Source: Hyaloraphidium curvatum (Eukaryota > Monoblepharomycota > Hyaloraphidiomycetes > Hyaloraphidiales > Hyaloraphidiaceae). From it: a DNA stretch of 64,000 bases. Made by a program: the position numbers and the translations under genes. The notes under the pieces were generated by a model. The model worked only from the letters and a program-made list of their open reading frames with translations. It searched no databases and was not told the origin of the DNA. The stretch covers positions 372,001 to 436,000 of the forward strand of contig JAIVFI010000036.1 of NCBI GenBank assembly GCA_025558095.1, in the 5' to 3' direction. The stretch's first letter is position 1. Every line of letters starts with the position of its first letter. Positions 32,830-43,844 of the stretch are shown here, in pieces.

Positions 32830-33769
32830 ATGCGCGTGCTCGTCACTCCCGTCCTCCTCCCTCTGCTCCTCCTCTCCCTCCTCTACGCCACCTCGGCGCA
32901 GCCCTCCTCCCTCCTGGTCGCCGTACCGACGGACGCGCCCCCCGCCCCAACGCTGCTGCAGCCCTCGCCGCCCGGGGGGCCACGTCCGTCAAAGACCGCG
33001 GCGACGGTGCGGGTCGTGGGGCAGGCGACGGCCACGGCCGCTCCGGATAGGGTCGGTCTCATGCCTAGTGGTCACCAGCTGAGGTTGAGATGCTCCCTTC
33101 GTGCAGGCCGTCGTGGAAATCGCAATCGAGACGCGGGACACGTCGGCCCCCGCCGCGGCGACAAACAACGCCGTGCAGGCCGCGATCGTCGTTGCAGCCG
33201 TCAACGCCACCCTCTCGTCGGCCGAGCGCTCGTCCATCGAGACGGGCGCTTTCTACCTCTACCCCAACTACAACTACTCGGGGAGCGGCCTCCCAATCGT
33301 CGTCGGCTTCCAGGTCACGCAGCTCCTGACGGTCACCATCGACGCCACGGGCGCCGAGCTCGGCCGGCTAGCCTCCGCGGTCGCGGACGCCGCCATCCGC
33401 ACCGAGGCCAGCTCGAGCGTTCGCAGCACCGACTTTGCCCTGCGCGACCCGGAGGCGCTCCGCGCCCGCGCGCTGGCTGCCGCCGCCTCGGTCGGCGTTG
33501 CCAACGCCAAGGCTATCGCCGGGGCACTCGGGAAGGGCGTCGTGGACGTTGTTTCGGTGGAGGAGCCGACCGCGGCTCCTGCGGCGGTGCCCACGTACAA
33601 GGAGGCGCCCATGGCCGGTGCGATGCCGGCTAGCGACTCGTCGTCGCCGGAGATTGGAACGAGGATCGTGCCAGGGTGGGTTGCCCTCCTCTTTTGCCAC
33701 TCCTTCTCATTGGTCCACAGGTCTATCAAGGCAGCTGCACAAGTGATCGTCACGGCGACGGTCGCCTGA
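32830..33769 (+). CDS. Secreted SIMPL-domain (DUF541) protein
   Basis: Three exons: 32830-33051, 33107-33675 and 33721-33769, total 279 aa. The Leu-rich signal peptide (about residues 1-20) ends near TSAQ. The domain shows ATVRVVGQATATAAPDR-AVVEIAIET across a GTCGGT-donor intron, then GAFYLYPNYNYSGSG, VVGFQVTQLLTVTID, FALRDPEALRARALAAA, and VPG before the last exon. This matches SIMPL/YggE-type periplasmic or outer-membrane proteins of bacteria. Function in that family is poorly defined (oxidative stress or lipoprotein-associated). The second intron (45 nt) is a multiple of three without a stop, so a retained-intron form would also be open. Confidence 0.75.
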
Positions 33770-33987
33770 CTCGAGAAAACCCCCTGCTGGGAAGAAGCTG
33801 TGTCTATCATCCAGGATACCTGTCTGCTATGGCATCCATAATGCATTCTTTATGTGTGGCCGGGAGTGGATTGGGCACTTGACGCCCCGGCCCCCATCGC
33901 CGGGCCTGGCCCGCTCCCATCCCCAGCGAAAGGCTTCCACGCACACCGGCCCACGGCCCGCCCGCGTCCACCGGCACGCCGGCCACG

Positions 33988-35042
33988 ATGCTCGCGACGA
34001 CGACCACCGGCCGCTTCGCGGCGCGCCTCGCCGGCGGTGCGCCCGCCGCCGCCGCCGCGCGCCACGCGCCGCTCACTCCCGCATCCCGCAGGCGCCATCC
34101 GCCCGTCCGCCGCCATCTGGCGCTCCGGCATCCCGCTCGCCTGCGCAAGGTTGGTTGCTGAGACGGTTCGCACGGAGGACGGGAGCAGAGAGCAGACGTC
34201 GGCACGCCCACGCCACCCGCCCCCCGCCCCCCGAGGCACACGATGAAACGGAACTCGTTTCCACAATTCGCAGTTTCCACCGAAGGGGCACTCACCGGCG
34301 CCGCTGCGCAGCCCGGGCCGTGGCCCGCGGCGTGCGCGCGCGCCGGCGCCCCCGTGCTGGCCCAAAACTCTTCCTTGGATGTCTGATGCCTAAAGCCGGC
34401 CATCACGGCCGCGCATGCGTGACGGGGATACTCGAGGGTGCGGAGGACACGAAGCTGACGCCCGATCCCCGTTCCCGCCCCCCGGCAGCCCCTTCCACAC
34501 CTCGGCGGTGCGCAGGGCGGGCGACAAGACGCTGAAGCTCGACAACCCGTTCGAGAGGAGCGAGAAACTGGGCAGGCCGCTGAGCCCGCACACGTCCATC
34601 TACCAGCCGCAGCTGACGTGGGTCATGTCCATCATGAACCGCGTCGCGGGAGTGGGCGTCGGCATCGGTGCGTTTTCCTCGCTCTCGGGAGCAGTCGGGC
34701 TCTCTAACCCTTCGTCTGCCAGTCTTCTACGACTACTTCACCATGTACGCGCTGGCGCCTGGCTCGTTCGGCGGTGCCGCCGCCGTGTCGGCCGCCGCCA
34801 GCGCGCCCGCTCTGCTTTTTGCGGGCAAGGCGCTCGTTGCCACCGGCTTTTGGTACCACTTCTGGGCGGGCGTCCGGCACTGGGTTGGTATTCTTCGCGG
34901 GTGCCTCCTTACGGGACGCTGACAGCTCCCGTTGCAGGTCTGGGACCTGGGCTACTTCCTCGACCTGAAGGGCGTCTACAGCACAGGCTACTTTGCCGCC
35001 GTCGCGACGGCCGTCTGCGCCATCGCCACCCTCGCCCTGTAA
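33988..35042 (+). CDS. SDH3: Succinate dehydrogenase cytochrome b subunit Sdh3
   Basis: Secure exons are 34484-34667, 34723-34883 and 34938-35042. They encode LGRPLSPHTSIYQPQLTW and MSIMNRVAGVGVG, then FYDYFTMYALAP, GFWYHFWAGVRHW (heme-side His) and VWDLGYFLDLKGVYSTGY. Three membrane helices are visible, as expected for the complex II anchor that binds heme b and ubiquinone in the inner mitochondrial membrane. The intron after RHW has a GTTGGT donor. The N-terminus is unsettled: ATG 33988 begins an Arg/Ala-rich stretch typical of a mitochondrial presequence with a GTTGGT donor near 34151, but the join to 34484 is out of phase, so another exon or ATG 34415 may be used. Confidence 0.82.
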
Positions 35043-35049
35043 CCTTGCG

Positions 35050-35838
35050 TCAGCCCCAATCCATCCATCTCCCCACCTCGGCCGAAAGGAACCCGAACGC
35101 GAAGCCGGCCAGGTGCGCCTCGTGCGCTATGGCCGCCCCGCCCCTGGTCCAGTCCCCGCCCTCGGGCTCGACAAAGACGAGCGAGTTGGAGGCGCCCATC
35201 ACCATCCCGTAAGCTTGCAGGCCCATCCCCACGATCTTCATGTACAGCCCCGCGCGGGCGCGGTCGCGGTCCTCGCGGCGCAGGCCGGCGAGCGCCTTGG
35301 GCGAGCGCAGGCGGTAGAGGACCCGGGAAAGCCCGGCGCCCATGAGCGAGTACACCGCCGCGGAGGAGCCGCAGACCGAGTAGACGGAGCGCGGGACGGT
35401 CCACGCCGCTGTGAACCACGACTTGGGTGGGGCGGCATCAATGGGGACGACGGCGCGGAGCGCGGCAAATCCAAGTGTTCCAGCTGCCCCGCCGGCCAGG
35501 AAGAAGTACAGGGTGCCGAGGAATCCGGCATCCGTGTTGATCGCGTTCCAGAAGAGCCCGTTGGTGTTTCCCAGCAGGTGCGCGAGCGAGTCGTGGTGGA
35601 ACGCGCTGGCAAAGAGCGAGTGCGGCGGGGAGTGCAGGGAAAACACGGCGTCCTGCGGGCCCGCCTCCGTGCGGGGGACGGAGAAGGTGAAGTAGAAGTG
35701 CCGCCGGATCTGGGACCTAGATATGGGGAGGTCGAGGTGGCCGTTGGAGGCGAGGAAGGTGGGGAGGGTGAGGAGGAAGAGGGTCCACACGGCCGCTTTG
35801 GTGCCGAAGCTCGAAGCTCCGGGGTCGATGAGGTCCAT
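35050..35838 (-). CDS. Rhomboid-family intramembrane serine protease
   Basis: Intronless, 262 aa. Core features: HHDSLAHLLGNTNGLFW (81-97), the catalytic CGSSAAVYSLMG with Ser159 in the GxSA context, and AHEAHLAGFAFGF with His242 in the HxxHLxG motif. About six hydrophobic segments are visible. Ser and His together indicate an active protease that cleaves transmembrane substrates. The stop codon lies only 7 bp from the convergent SDH3 stop, so transcripts must overlap. No mitochondrial presequence is seen, so a location in the secretory pathway is as likely as a mitochondrial one. Confidence 0.88.
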   Translation of the reverse strand: MDLIDPGASSFGTKAAVWTLFLLTLPTFLASNGHLDLPISRSQIRRHFYFTFSVPRTEAGPQDAVFSLHSPPHSLFASAFHHDSLAHLLGNTNGLFWNAINTDAGFLGTLYFFLAGGAAGTLGFAALRAVVPIDAAPPKSWFTAAWTVPRSVYSVCGSSAAVYSLMGAGLSRVLYRLRSPKALAGLRREDRDRARAGLYMKIVGMGLQAYGMVMGASNSLVFVEPEGGDWTRGGAAIAHEAHLAGFAFGFLSAEVGRWMDWG

Positions 35839-36088
35839 ATCGGGCCGACTGCATGGAAAGAAGGTCTTGCGTTGCCGGAACAGGCCCCAACCAGGGCCGT
35901 TCTGTTGACTTGTTGTCTTCAGACGCCTTCCCAGCGAGAGCGCGCGGCTGTTAGTCGCCGGGCCATTGCGGCCGTCCTGGAGCCGCGATAAACCGCCCGG
36001 GGCCTTTATCGGACCTTGAGACCACGTGGCCGTTTCATCGCCGCCCCAGTCGCGTCGGATTGGTCGTTCCGGGACTGGTTCCGAAACG
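35839..36088. promoter_or_regulatory. Divergent promoter region, rhomboid/RAD7
   Basis: These 250 bp lie between start codons at 35838 and 36089. No specific element was recognised. Confidence 0.35.
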
Positions 36089-38203
36089 ATGTCGCGGCGC
36101 GGACGGGGATCGCGCAACGACGGGGAAGTCCGCGGCCCTCGCTCGGCTCTAACCAGGTGCCATTTTTGAGATGCGCGCCGGTGGTCGGGAGCTGATTCCC
36201 ACGCCGCAGCTTCCTCCGCGAAAAGGGCATCCGCGCCCGTAACGTGGTTCCGGCGTACCAAGCCCAGCAGGAGCCCCTGGAGTTCGAGCGGGTGAACGGG
36301 ACCAACGCGACACGGGACAGCGATGAGGATCTGGTGGAGGACATCGACGGGGAGGTGGAGGGCGTGGACGAGAGGGCGCGGGCGGGATCCGCGGCGGGAA
36401 CCTCGCGCGATACCACCGCCGTGCAGTCGGACGCGGTCGAGACGTCTTCCAACGTCGGAGGGGAGCAGAGTGCGGCAGCAACCAAGAAGCGGACTGCCGA
36501 GGAATTGAGGATCGAGGTCAAGCCGGCCAAGAAGGGCAAAGTTGACAAGGGGAAGGCCGAAAAGGCCAAGAAGAAGAAGGACGACTCGAGCGATTCCGAC
36601 GAGGTACGCCCCATCCATCTTTGTTGCCGAGACCCCGTACCAACTTTCGCGGTAGGGCAATCCGCTGTCGCCTTTCAACGTGCCCAAGAAGGCCCTCTCG
36701 ATCCGGAAGCCCGACCCGCACTCCATCGTCGCATTCTGCACCAAATGCCGACGCCGCTTCGCGCGCTCCCTGCCAGGCACGCTGGACTCGTCCGGCATCG
36801 ACGACCTTTGCGGGGCCTGCCTCGCCGTCTCCAGCGGCGACGCCGCCAAGGCCGCGCTGGCGAGGCGGCGCAAGAACGCCAAGAAGGCCATGGGATCCAA
36901 GGAGGAGCTCTTTGTCTCATCCCACGACGGGATCCGCTACCCCCCGCCGCTGAAGTCCCTGTGCATCAGGCTTATCGCGGACAACATCGACATGGTGGTT
37001 GGCTTCGGGGACATTTCTTCCGAAAGCAAGGTGCGCCTCGCCGAGATCCTGAGCAAGGAGAGGAAGCTTTCGGACGACAACCTTCCCCTGTTCCTGGATT
37101 CCAACGAGGAGCAGGTCAGGCTGTTCGATTGCACCAAAGTCACCGAAAAGGGCCTCCGCATGATCCCGGCATACGCGCAGAACCTGGGCACGCTGGAACT
37201 CGGCTACTGCGGGCACCTGATCGATTCCGTGCTGGACCTGATGACCGAAAAGTGCCGCAACCTCCGCTACGTGAGCATCAGGGGGGCGTACCTCGTCTCG
37301 GACGCGGCGTGGGGCCGGATGCTGGTGGCGAAGCGGAAGCAGCTCAAGCGGTTCGCCATCGAGGATTCTCCGCGGATCGGCCAGGAGGCGATCGATTGCC
37401 TCGTCTACGGTGCCCCGGTGGACGAGGAGGGCGATCCTCCGAGCACCCCGACGGAGGTACCGCTCGCTGAACTGAAGCTGAACAGGTGCCAGCTGCTCGA
37501 TTCGAAAGCGTTGCAGCGGCTTGCTGAGCTGCGAGCAAAGGGGCTGACGACGCTCGGTCTGTCGAATGCGGGTCCCGCTGACATCAAGCCGGAGGACTTC
37601 TCTGCGGTGGTCACTCGTTTGGGCGCCAACATCGCGGAGCTCGACATCTCGTTCAACGCAGCGGCGGAGGATCCCGTGCTGGAATCGATCGGCACTGCGT
37701 GCAAGCGGCTCCGCGTCCTCAACCTGACCCAATTGACCAATGTGACGGCGGAGGGCTTGAAGGTGCTGTTTGGGCGCCTCACCGCGCCCCTTTCCACGTT
37801 GCGGATGTCGCGTCTGCCTCCCGAAGCCGTCTCCATGGACGTGCTCGAGATCATCATGCGCAACTCTGCGTCGTCCCTGACTGAGCTCAGCTTGAACGGC
37901 GCGGACTCGCTCATCCGGCCGCTGTTTTCGACGCCGATGCCGAAACTGCGGAGCTTGGATGTGTCTTGGGTGCGCTGCGTGGACGATTTCGTGCTCAAGT
38001 CCCTGGTGGAGGAAGGACTGGCGCCGGCGATCCAAGAGGTCAAGGTCTTTGGCTGCAACAAGATCACGGAGGTGAGCTGCCTCCTTCTTGAATGGTGGTG
38101 GGCACTTTGTTTAGCGCTTCGGTTTTCGCAGATCGGGGCCAGGAGGCTGTGGAAGTCGGAGGTTGGCGGCGTGGTGAACATTTTGGGCAGTGAATTCGAT
38201 TGA
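36089..38203 (+). CDS. RAD7: Nucleotide-excision repair LRR protein Rad7
   Basis: Four exons: 36089-36156, 36210-36603, 36656-38071 and 38132-38203, total 649 aa. Splicing exon 1 to 2 recreates RGPRSALTSFLREKGIRARN, the typical Rad7 N-terminus. An acidic/Lys-rich linker is followed by a Cys pair domain FCTKCRRRF and DLCGAC, then leucine-rich repeats through LTELSLNGADSLIRPLF and VFGCNKITE, and a C-terminal VVNILGSEFD. Rad7 acts with Rad16 in global-genome repair of silent chromatin and as part of an E3 ligase. A second start at ATG in exon 2 would lose the conserved N-terminus. Confidence 0.93.
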
Positions 38204-38278
38204 GCGCTTTGGCTCCGTACATCAGATACCCGAGCCGCGCCAAATGATGACCAGAGGACTGCGATTAGAGACCACATT

Positions 38279-41200
38279 TCAGAGCGATACCGTCTGCCCC
38301 CCCGCCACTTTCCAGTTCCCGTCCTCTTTTGGCAGCCACTCGGCATCGTCCAGCAGGAACTTGAACTCCAACGGCTGGCCCGAGTGGTCGATGAAAACCC
38401 AGCGGTTGGGCCCCTCCTCCATCATCCGTTCGCCCTTGTCCCACGAGAGATCGCCGCCGGATCCCCGGATGAAGAGTTTCCGCCCGTGGGTGTCGTGTTG
38501 AAACCGGATCACGGTCTCTGCCCCGCCGCGGCCGTTCGGCTCGCCTTCATCTGCCGGCGCAGTCGACTTTTTGGCGCTCACGACCTTCAGCGCGTCCTTG
38601 AGCAGGGTCTCCGTATCGTCCGGCGCCAGCTGTTCCGTCTCGTTCAACAGCGCGAGGATGTTGTTGACTCTCGTCTCCGAATCGGCAACGCCGCCCAGCG
38701 CATCCTTGAGGGACTTGAGGGCCTCCTCCGTTCCCTCTGTCAGCATCCGAGCGTAGCGGCCCGTCGGCGTCTGCGGAAGCGAGGACTCGCGCGACTCGAA
38801 GGCGATCGAGTCGGTGATCTTCCTGGCCTCGAATTCGGACTTCACGCGTTCGAGCTCGGCCTGCCAGATCTCCTTCTCGGCCTCGTAGTTGGCAGTCACC
38901 TCCGCAAGCTGCTGAAGAGCATCGCTGCCGAGCACGAGAAAGTCTTTAGGAGGATTCTCCCGCAATTGGGAGTAAGCACCCACGACTCCTTCTGCGCCGC
39001 ATCGGCAGCCTCTTTTCTCCGCGCCTCCACCTCTCGCTCGAGAGCGACGACCTTCTCGTCCGCCTTCTTCGCCTCCGATTCGGCCTGAGCCTTGAGCACC
39101 ATCTCCGCGCTGCTCGCCGCCGATTCCGCTTTGCTCAGCTGGTCACGGAGCGCTGCCTGCTCCTTCGCGGCTACTTCTAGTTCCGCCTTGAGCTTTGCAT
39201 GCTCCTTCTCGATCGAAGTCAGCGATGCCCGAGCGTCGCTAAGGGCGGCAGAACCGTGAGCTCCAACCAATTGCTTCTTTCAGATGGAACTCACGATTCC
39301 TTCTGAGAAACCTCGGCAAGCTCCTTTTGCCTGGCCACCAGATCCCGCTCCAGTTCTCCGATCCTCTCGTCCCTCTTCGTCGCCTCCGCTTCGGCCTGGG
39401 CCTTGAGGACCATCTCGGTGCTACTCGCCGCGGATTCCGCCTTGGCCAGGCGATCCTGGAGCGCTTCCCTCTCCTTGGACACGTCCTCCAACTGCGCCTT
39501 GAGCTTCGTGAGCTCCTTTTCAGCCGCCTCGAGCGACGCGCCGGCCTTCCTGGCCTTCTCGAGCTCGGCCTTCAGCTCGTCCCTTTCCCGCTCGGCCGCG
39601 GTCAGGCGCTCCTCCTCGGTTGCGAGCTCCGCCTCGGCCTTCTTGGAGCTCCGCTCGAGGTCCTCGTGCCTCGACCGGAGGAGGTCGTAGTCCGAAGCGA
39701 TCCGCCGGATGTCGTTGAGCTCGCGGACGAACCCTTCGCGCTCTTCTTCGGCCTCCTTGACACGCTCCTTGAGGTCCTGCGGCCCAACTACGCGTCAGAA
39801 TCGCGAGAGCGGACTCGAAAAAGCACGAACCTGGTTCCGGTCGAGGAGATCAGTGACTTTTCGTTCAAGCTCGGCCTTCTCCGTCTCGAGCTTCAGGGCA
39901 TGAGAGATCAGGCCGTCCCGCTCGTCCTTGATTCCCTGAACCTCGACTTCGAGCGCCGACGTCTTTGCAGCCGATTGAGAGAGGTGGTTGGTGAGGTGCG
40001 ACATCTATTGCGGAAGAAACGGAGTGAGCAAAGAATGGTCGGAAGAGGATGGAATGCGAATTCACCTGGCCCTGCAGTTGCTGAACCAGCTGCGCGGTCT
40101 GCCTTGCCGCCGACAGCTCTCCATCCAGTTCCTGCAACTTAAACTCGGCCTCGGCCGCGCGCTTCTCCGCTTCCTGCCTCCTCCCGTCCAGCTGGGGCAA
40201 CCTGCTCCTGGCCTCGTCCGCCTGGCGCTTCAGTCCGGCGACGATCTCCTGGAAATCCTTGGCCTCGGCGACCTTGGCCGCGAGCGCGCCCGTGAGGGCG
40301 ATGTTGGACTCGCGGAGGACGCGGAGTTCCGCCCTGAGGGGCTGCGCCTCGGCCTCGAGGGTCTTGGCGAACTGCTCTTTGAGCCGGGCCACCTCGTCCT
40401 CCTGGTTGGCAACGAGCTCCTGGATTTCTCTCTGCAGGTCGTGCGAATGCCGTTCCGTGTCTCGGAGCTTCTTCTCGAGCTTGGCAAAGTCCTCGGCGGG
40501 CACGGTGGAAGGCGGCACGGGCGAGGGGGCGGCCGGCTGCGGAGTAGGCTGCTTCCGAGCGGGGGAGCGCTCCTTCCTCGTGGGCGAACGAGAAGCCGTG
40601 CGGGTGGTTCCGGCCGGGGATGGGGCGCGCAGCTCCTGCGCCGCTTCCGCGGAGCTGGAGGGCTCCTCCTCGGCGGCGGTTGCGGGTGCCGCATCTGAAT
40701 CCTCGACGATCAAATTGACATCCTCGGAGGTCGAAACGTCCCCCGCGGTCTCATCCGCCTGCGTGGGCTCCGCGGGAGAGGTTTCCGTCACCGCCGGGCT
40801 CGGCTCTTGCGCGCCAGTTGCGACGACGGCCGGCTTCCGCTCCTTCTGCTTCTTCTCCTTAGCCGGTGAGGCTGAACCTGCGGCTGCAGGCGCGACTTTG
40901 GGCTTCGGCGGTGCGGGCTTGGAAATCTGCGAGAGGAAGAGGAGGTCTTCGACGTTGTCCTCGTCGTCCGCCGAGACGCCGGAGTCAGCCGAGTCGGCGA
41001 CGCGGGCTCCCCGTTTGCCGAGTGGCAGGCTCGCGATCTTCCTGGGCTGATCATCCTTCTTCTTCTCCTTGCGCGACTTGGGCTGGGCCGGCATAGCGGA
41101 GCGGGCCGATGAGTCCGATGAGTCGGTGCGAAGTAACGTGGTTACAGGGCGCCGCCCACCTTCCTGCGCAGCTCCTCGTCGATCAGCTGCTGCGCCAGAG

Positions 41201-41327
41201 CGTCGCGCTCCTCCAGCGACTTGTTGTTCCGGAAGCGGGGGCCCTTCCGCCGGTTGTTCCACGCGAAGAACGCGACGGTCAGGACGCCAATCACGGCAAG
41301 CGCGATGACCGCCGGGTCGAGCGCCAT
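38279..41327 (-). CDS. Membrane-anchored coiled-coil protein with C-terminal starch-binding-like domain
   Basis: Six exons in order: 41327-41160, 41082-40066, 40004-39831, 39776-39295, 39238-38984 and 38924-38279, total 913 aa. Exon 1 encodes an N-terminal helix VIALAVIGVLTVAFFAWN followed by basic residues, so a signal-anchor is likely. A Pro/Ser/Glu-rich stretch precedes roughly 450 residues of heptad-rich coiled coil. Exon 5 (85 codons) is a near copy of the end of exon 4. The C-terminal 80 residues (TVIRFQHDTHGRKLFIRGSG, LSWDKGERM, LEFKFLLDDAEW) resemble a CBM20/CBM48-like starch- or glycogen-binding module. I do not recognise the full architecture; a tether between a membrane and a glycan or particle is inference. 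Confidence 0.75.
38984..39549 (-). repeat. Tandem exon duplication in the coiled-coil gene
   Basis: Exon 5 (38984-39238) and the last 255 nt of exon 4 (39295-39549) encode aligned 85-residue units. Both contain AKAESAASS or SKAESAASS, EMVLKAQAE and a QKES end. Both are cut by phase-2 introns after QKE and resume with Asp-Ala. Confidence 0.8.
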
Positions 41328-41509
41328 GCTGGCTGCGTGCACGGAGCGTTTCCGGCCCCGTCCAACCCGTGTGACGCGTTGGTGGTACGCGCAGCCGCTG
41401 CCACGTTGCGGCAAGGGAACGGACGCAAAACACGACTTCCGCTTCCGCGCGGGCGGAATCTCGATCGTCACCGCTTCTGTCCACCACCCCAGCGGCAATC
41501 TCTGCGACG
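41328..41509. promoter_or_regulatory. Divergent promoter region, coiled-coil/MMSDH
   Basis: These 182 bp lie between the divergent starts at 41327 and 41510. No motif is assigned. Confidence 0.35.
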
Positions 41510-43680
41510 ATGCTGTCCGCCACGGCTGCTCAGCGTGCCTCGCTGCTCCGGCGCAGCGCCGCGTCCCTCGCGGGCCGGAGGCGAATGGCCACCGCGACCG
41601 CCACCGCCGTGGAGACCAAGTACTCCCCCGTGTCGGACCCGGAGACGAAGCTGTTCATGTGAGCAGCATCGGGCGGCCCTTGCAATCTGGATGTTAACCC
41701 GATGTCGCCCATTCCAGCAACGGGCAGTTCGTGTCGTCGAAGGGGAACAAGTGGTTCGAGGTCCGGAACCCGGTGCGTTTCCGCAATCGCGGCCAACTGG
41801 CGTGCCTTTTGGACCTCATTCTCATAATGTCTCCTCCCGACCCTTGCTTTGCTAGGCCACGCAAGAGCTCGTCACCAAGGTGCCGCAGGCGACGCCCGAC
41901 GAGCTCGTCGAGGCCGTCAAGACGGCCGAGGAGGCCTTCCACTCGTGGAAGAACACGACGGTGCTGACGCGGCAAAAGTACCTGTTTGACCTGAGGCGGC
42001 TGATTGTCGAGAACATGGTGCGTTGCCACGAGTGCGGCTGGCCCGGCTGGATCCTAACGCCACCGTCTCCCACGTGTGACCTCAGGACGATGTGGCCAAG
42101 AACATCGTCACGGAGCAGGGCAAGACGTTCGCTGATGCCAAGGGCGATGTGCTCCGTGGTCTGCAGGTCGTCGAGCACGGTGCGTGTGCCGTGATCCTCC
42201 TTCGCGGTGACATTGTTGTTGACAGTCTTTGCTTCTCCAAACCTACACCTCCAATGACTTTGTCATTCGATTCTGATTTTAGCCTGCTCGGTTACCAGCC
42301 TGCTCCAGGGCGAAACCCTCCCCGTCGCCAAGGACATGGACACCTACTCGTACCGCGAGCCCCTCGGCGTGACCGCCGGCATCGCCCCCTTCAACTTCCC
42401 CGCCATGATTCCCCTGTGGATGTTCCCCATGGCCCTCGCGACGGGCAACACGATGGTGGTCAAGCCCTCGGAGCGCGACCCCGGGGCCACGATGATGTTC
42501 GCGAAGATGCTCAACGACATTGGGCTCCCCAAGGGCGTCGTTAACATCGTCCACGGCGGGGTGGATACCGTCAACTTCATCTGCGACAACCCGACGATCA
42601 AGGCCATCAGCTTCGTTGGGTCGGACGTGGCCGGCAAGCACATCTACTCGCGTGGCGGTGCCACTGGCAAGCGTGTCCAGGTCTGTGTTTTTCGTATGTC
42701 TGGCAAATTGCTCCCTGACTCACGATTTTGCCACGATCAGTCCAACATGGGTGCCAAGAACCACGGCGTCATCATGTCTGACGCCAACAAGAACCACACC
42801 CTCAACCAGCTCGTCGGCGCCGCCTTCGGTGCTGCCGGCCAGCGGTGCATGGCCCTCTCCACCGCCGTCTTTGTCGGCGAAACCCGCGACTGGATCCCCG
42901 AGCTCGTCGACCGCGCCAAGGCGCTCAAGGTCAACGCCGGCTGGGAGGCAGACGCGGACCTGGGCCCCATGATCTCGCCGCAGGCGCTGCAGCGCGCGCA
43001 CAAGCTGATCCAGTCCGGGATCGACGAGGGCGCCGAGATGGTGCTGGACGGCCGCAACATCGTGGTCAAGGGTTACGAGAAGGGCAACTTCCTCGGACCC
43101 ACCATCCTCAGGAAGGTGACCCCGAGCATGCAGTGCTACAAGGAGGAGATCTTCGGCCCCGTTTTGGTCATCCTGGAGGTGGAGACGCTGGACGAGGCGA
43201 TCGCGCTGATCAACAAGAACCCGTTGGTTCCATCTTCGCCCGCGTTGACATGCGAGACCTGACCGAGTCGTCACCAGCTACGGAAACGGCACCGCCATCT
43301 TCACCAACTCGGGCGCCACCGCGCGCAAGTTCCAGAACGAGATCGACGTCGGCCAGGTCGGCATCAACGTCCCGATTCCCGTGCCGCTCCCCATGTTCTC
43401 GTTCACGGGCTCGAGGGGCAGTATGTGGGGCGACCTGAACTTCTACGGTGAGACTGGCTCGACGGAGTTGCCCTTGATATGGTCCTGAACGTCCCGATCT
43501 TCTTAGGCAAGGCCGGGATCCAGTTCTTCACCAAGTGGAAGACGATCACCTCGTTGTGGCGTTCGGTACGTCAAGATCCGTGGCAGTCTGTTGAAAGTGA
43601 GCTGAAGTGCCATCGCCCCGTTTCTGCAGGAGGACGCGACCGGGACCAAGGCCGCAACCACGATGCCGACCATGCGGTAG
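41510..43680 (+). CDS. ALDH6A1: Methylmalonate-semialdehyde dehydrogenase (CoA-acylating), mitochondrial
   Basis: Nine exons: 41510-41658, 41718-41772, 41856-42017, 42086-42179, 42283-42680, 42741-43222, 43278-43447, 43507-43565 and 43630-43680, total 539 aa. The Arg/Ala/Ser-rich N-terminus is a mitochondrial presequence. Family signatures: [76 protein letters not shown] with the catalytic Cys, [33 protein letters not shown] and a final [15 protein letters not shown]. The enzyme converts methylmalonate and malonate semialdehydes to propionyl- or acetyl-CoA in valine, pyrimidine and beta-alanine catabolism. One intron uses a GTTGGT donor (43223). Confidence 0.96.
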
Positions 43681-43844
43681 AGCTAGGCTGATGATGGAGG
43701 TCAAAACTAATCCGCTGTGATGTGAACATTGTCATTGAGTGAGCAGTGTCAATGCCGATGGAGCTCGTCCGCGACTTGACGAACGTCAGGTCGGGCGGAG
43801 GATGATCGAGCGGATGATCGTCTATCCTGGTGCCGAACGTTTCG

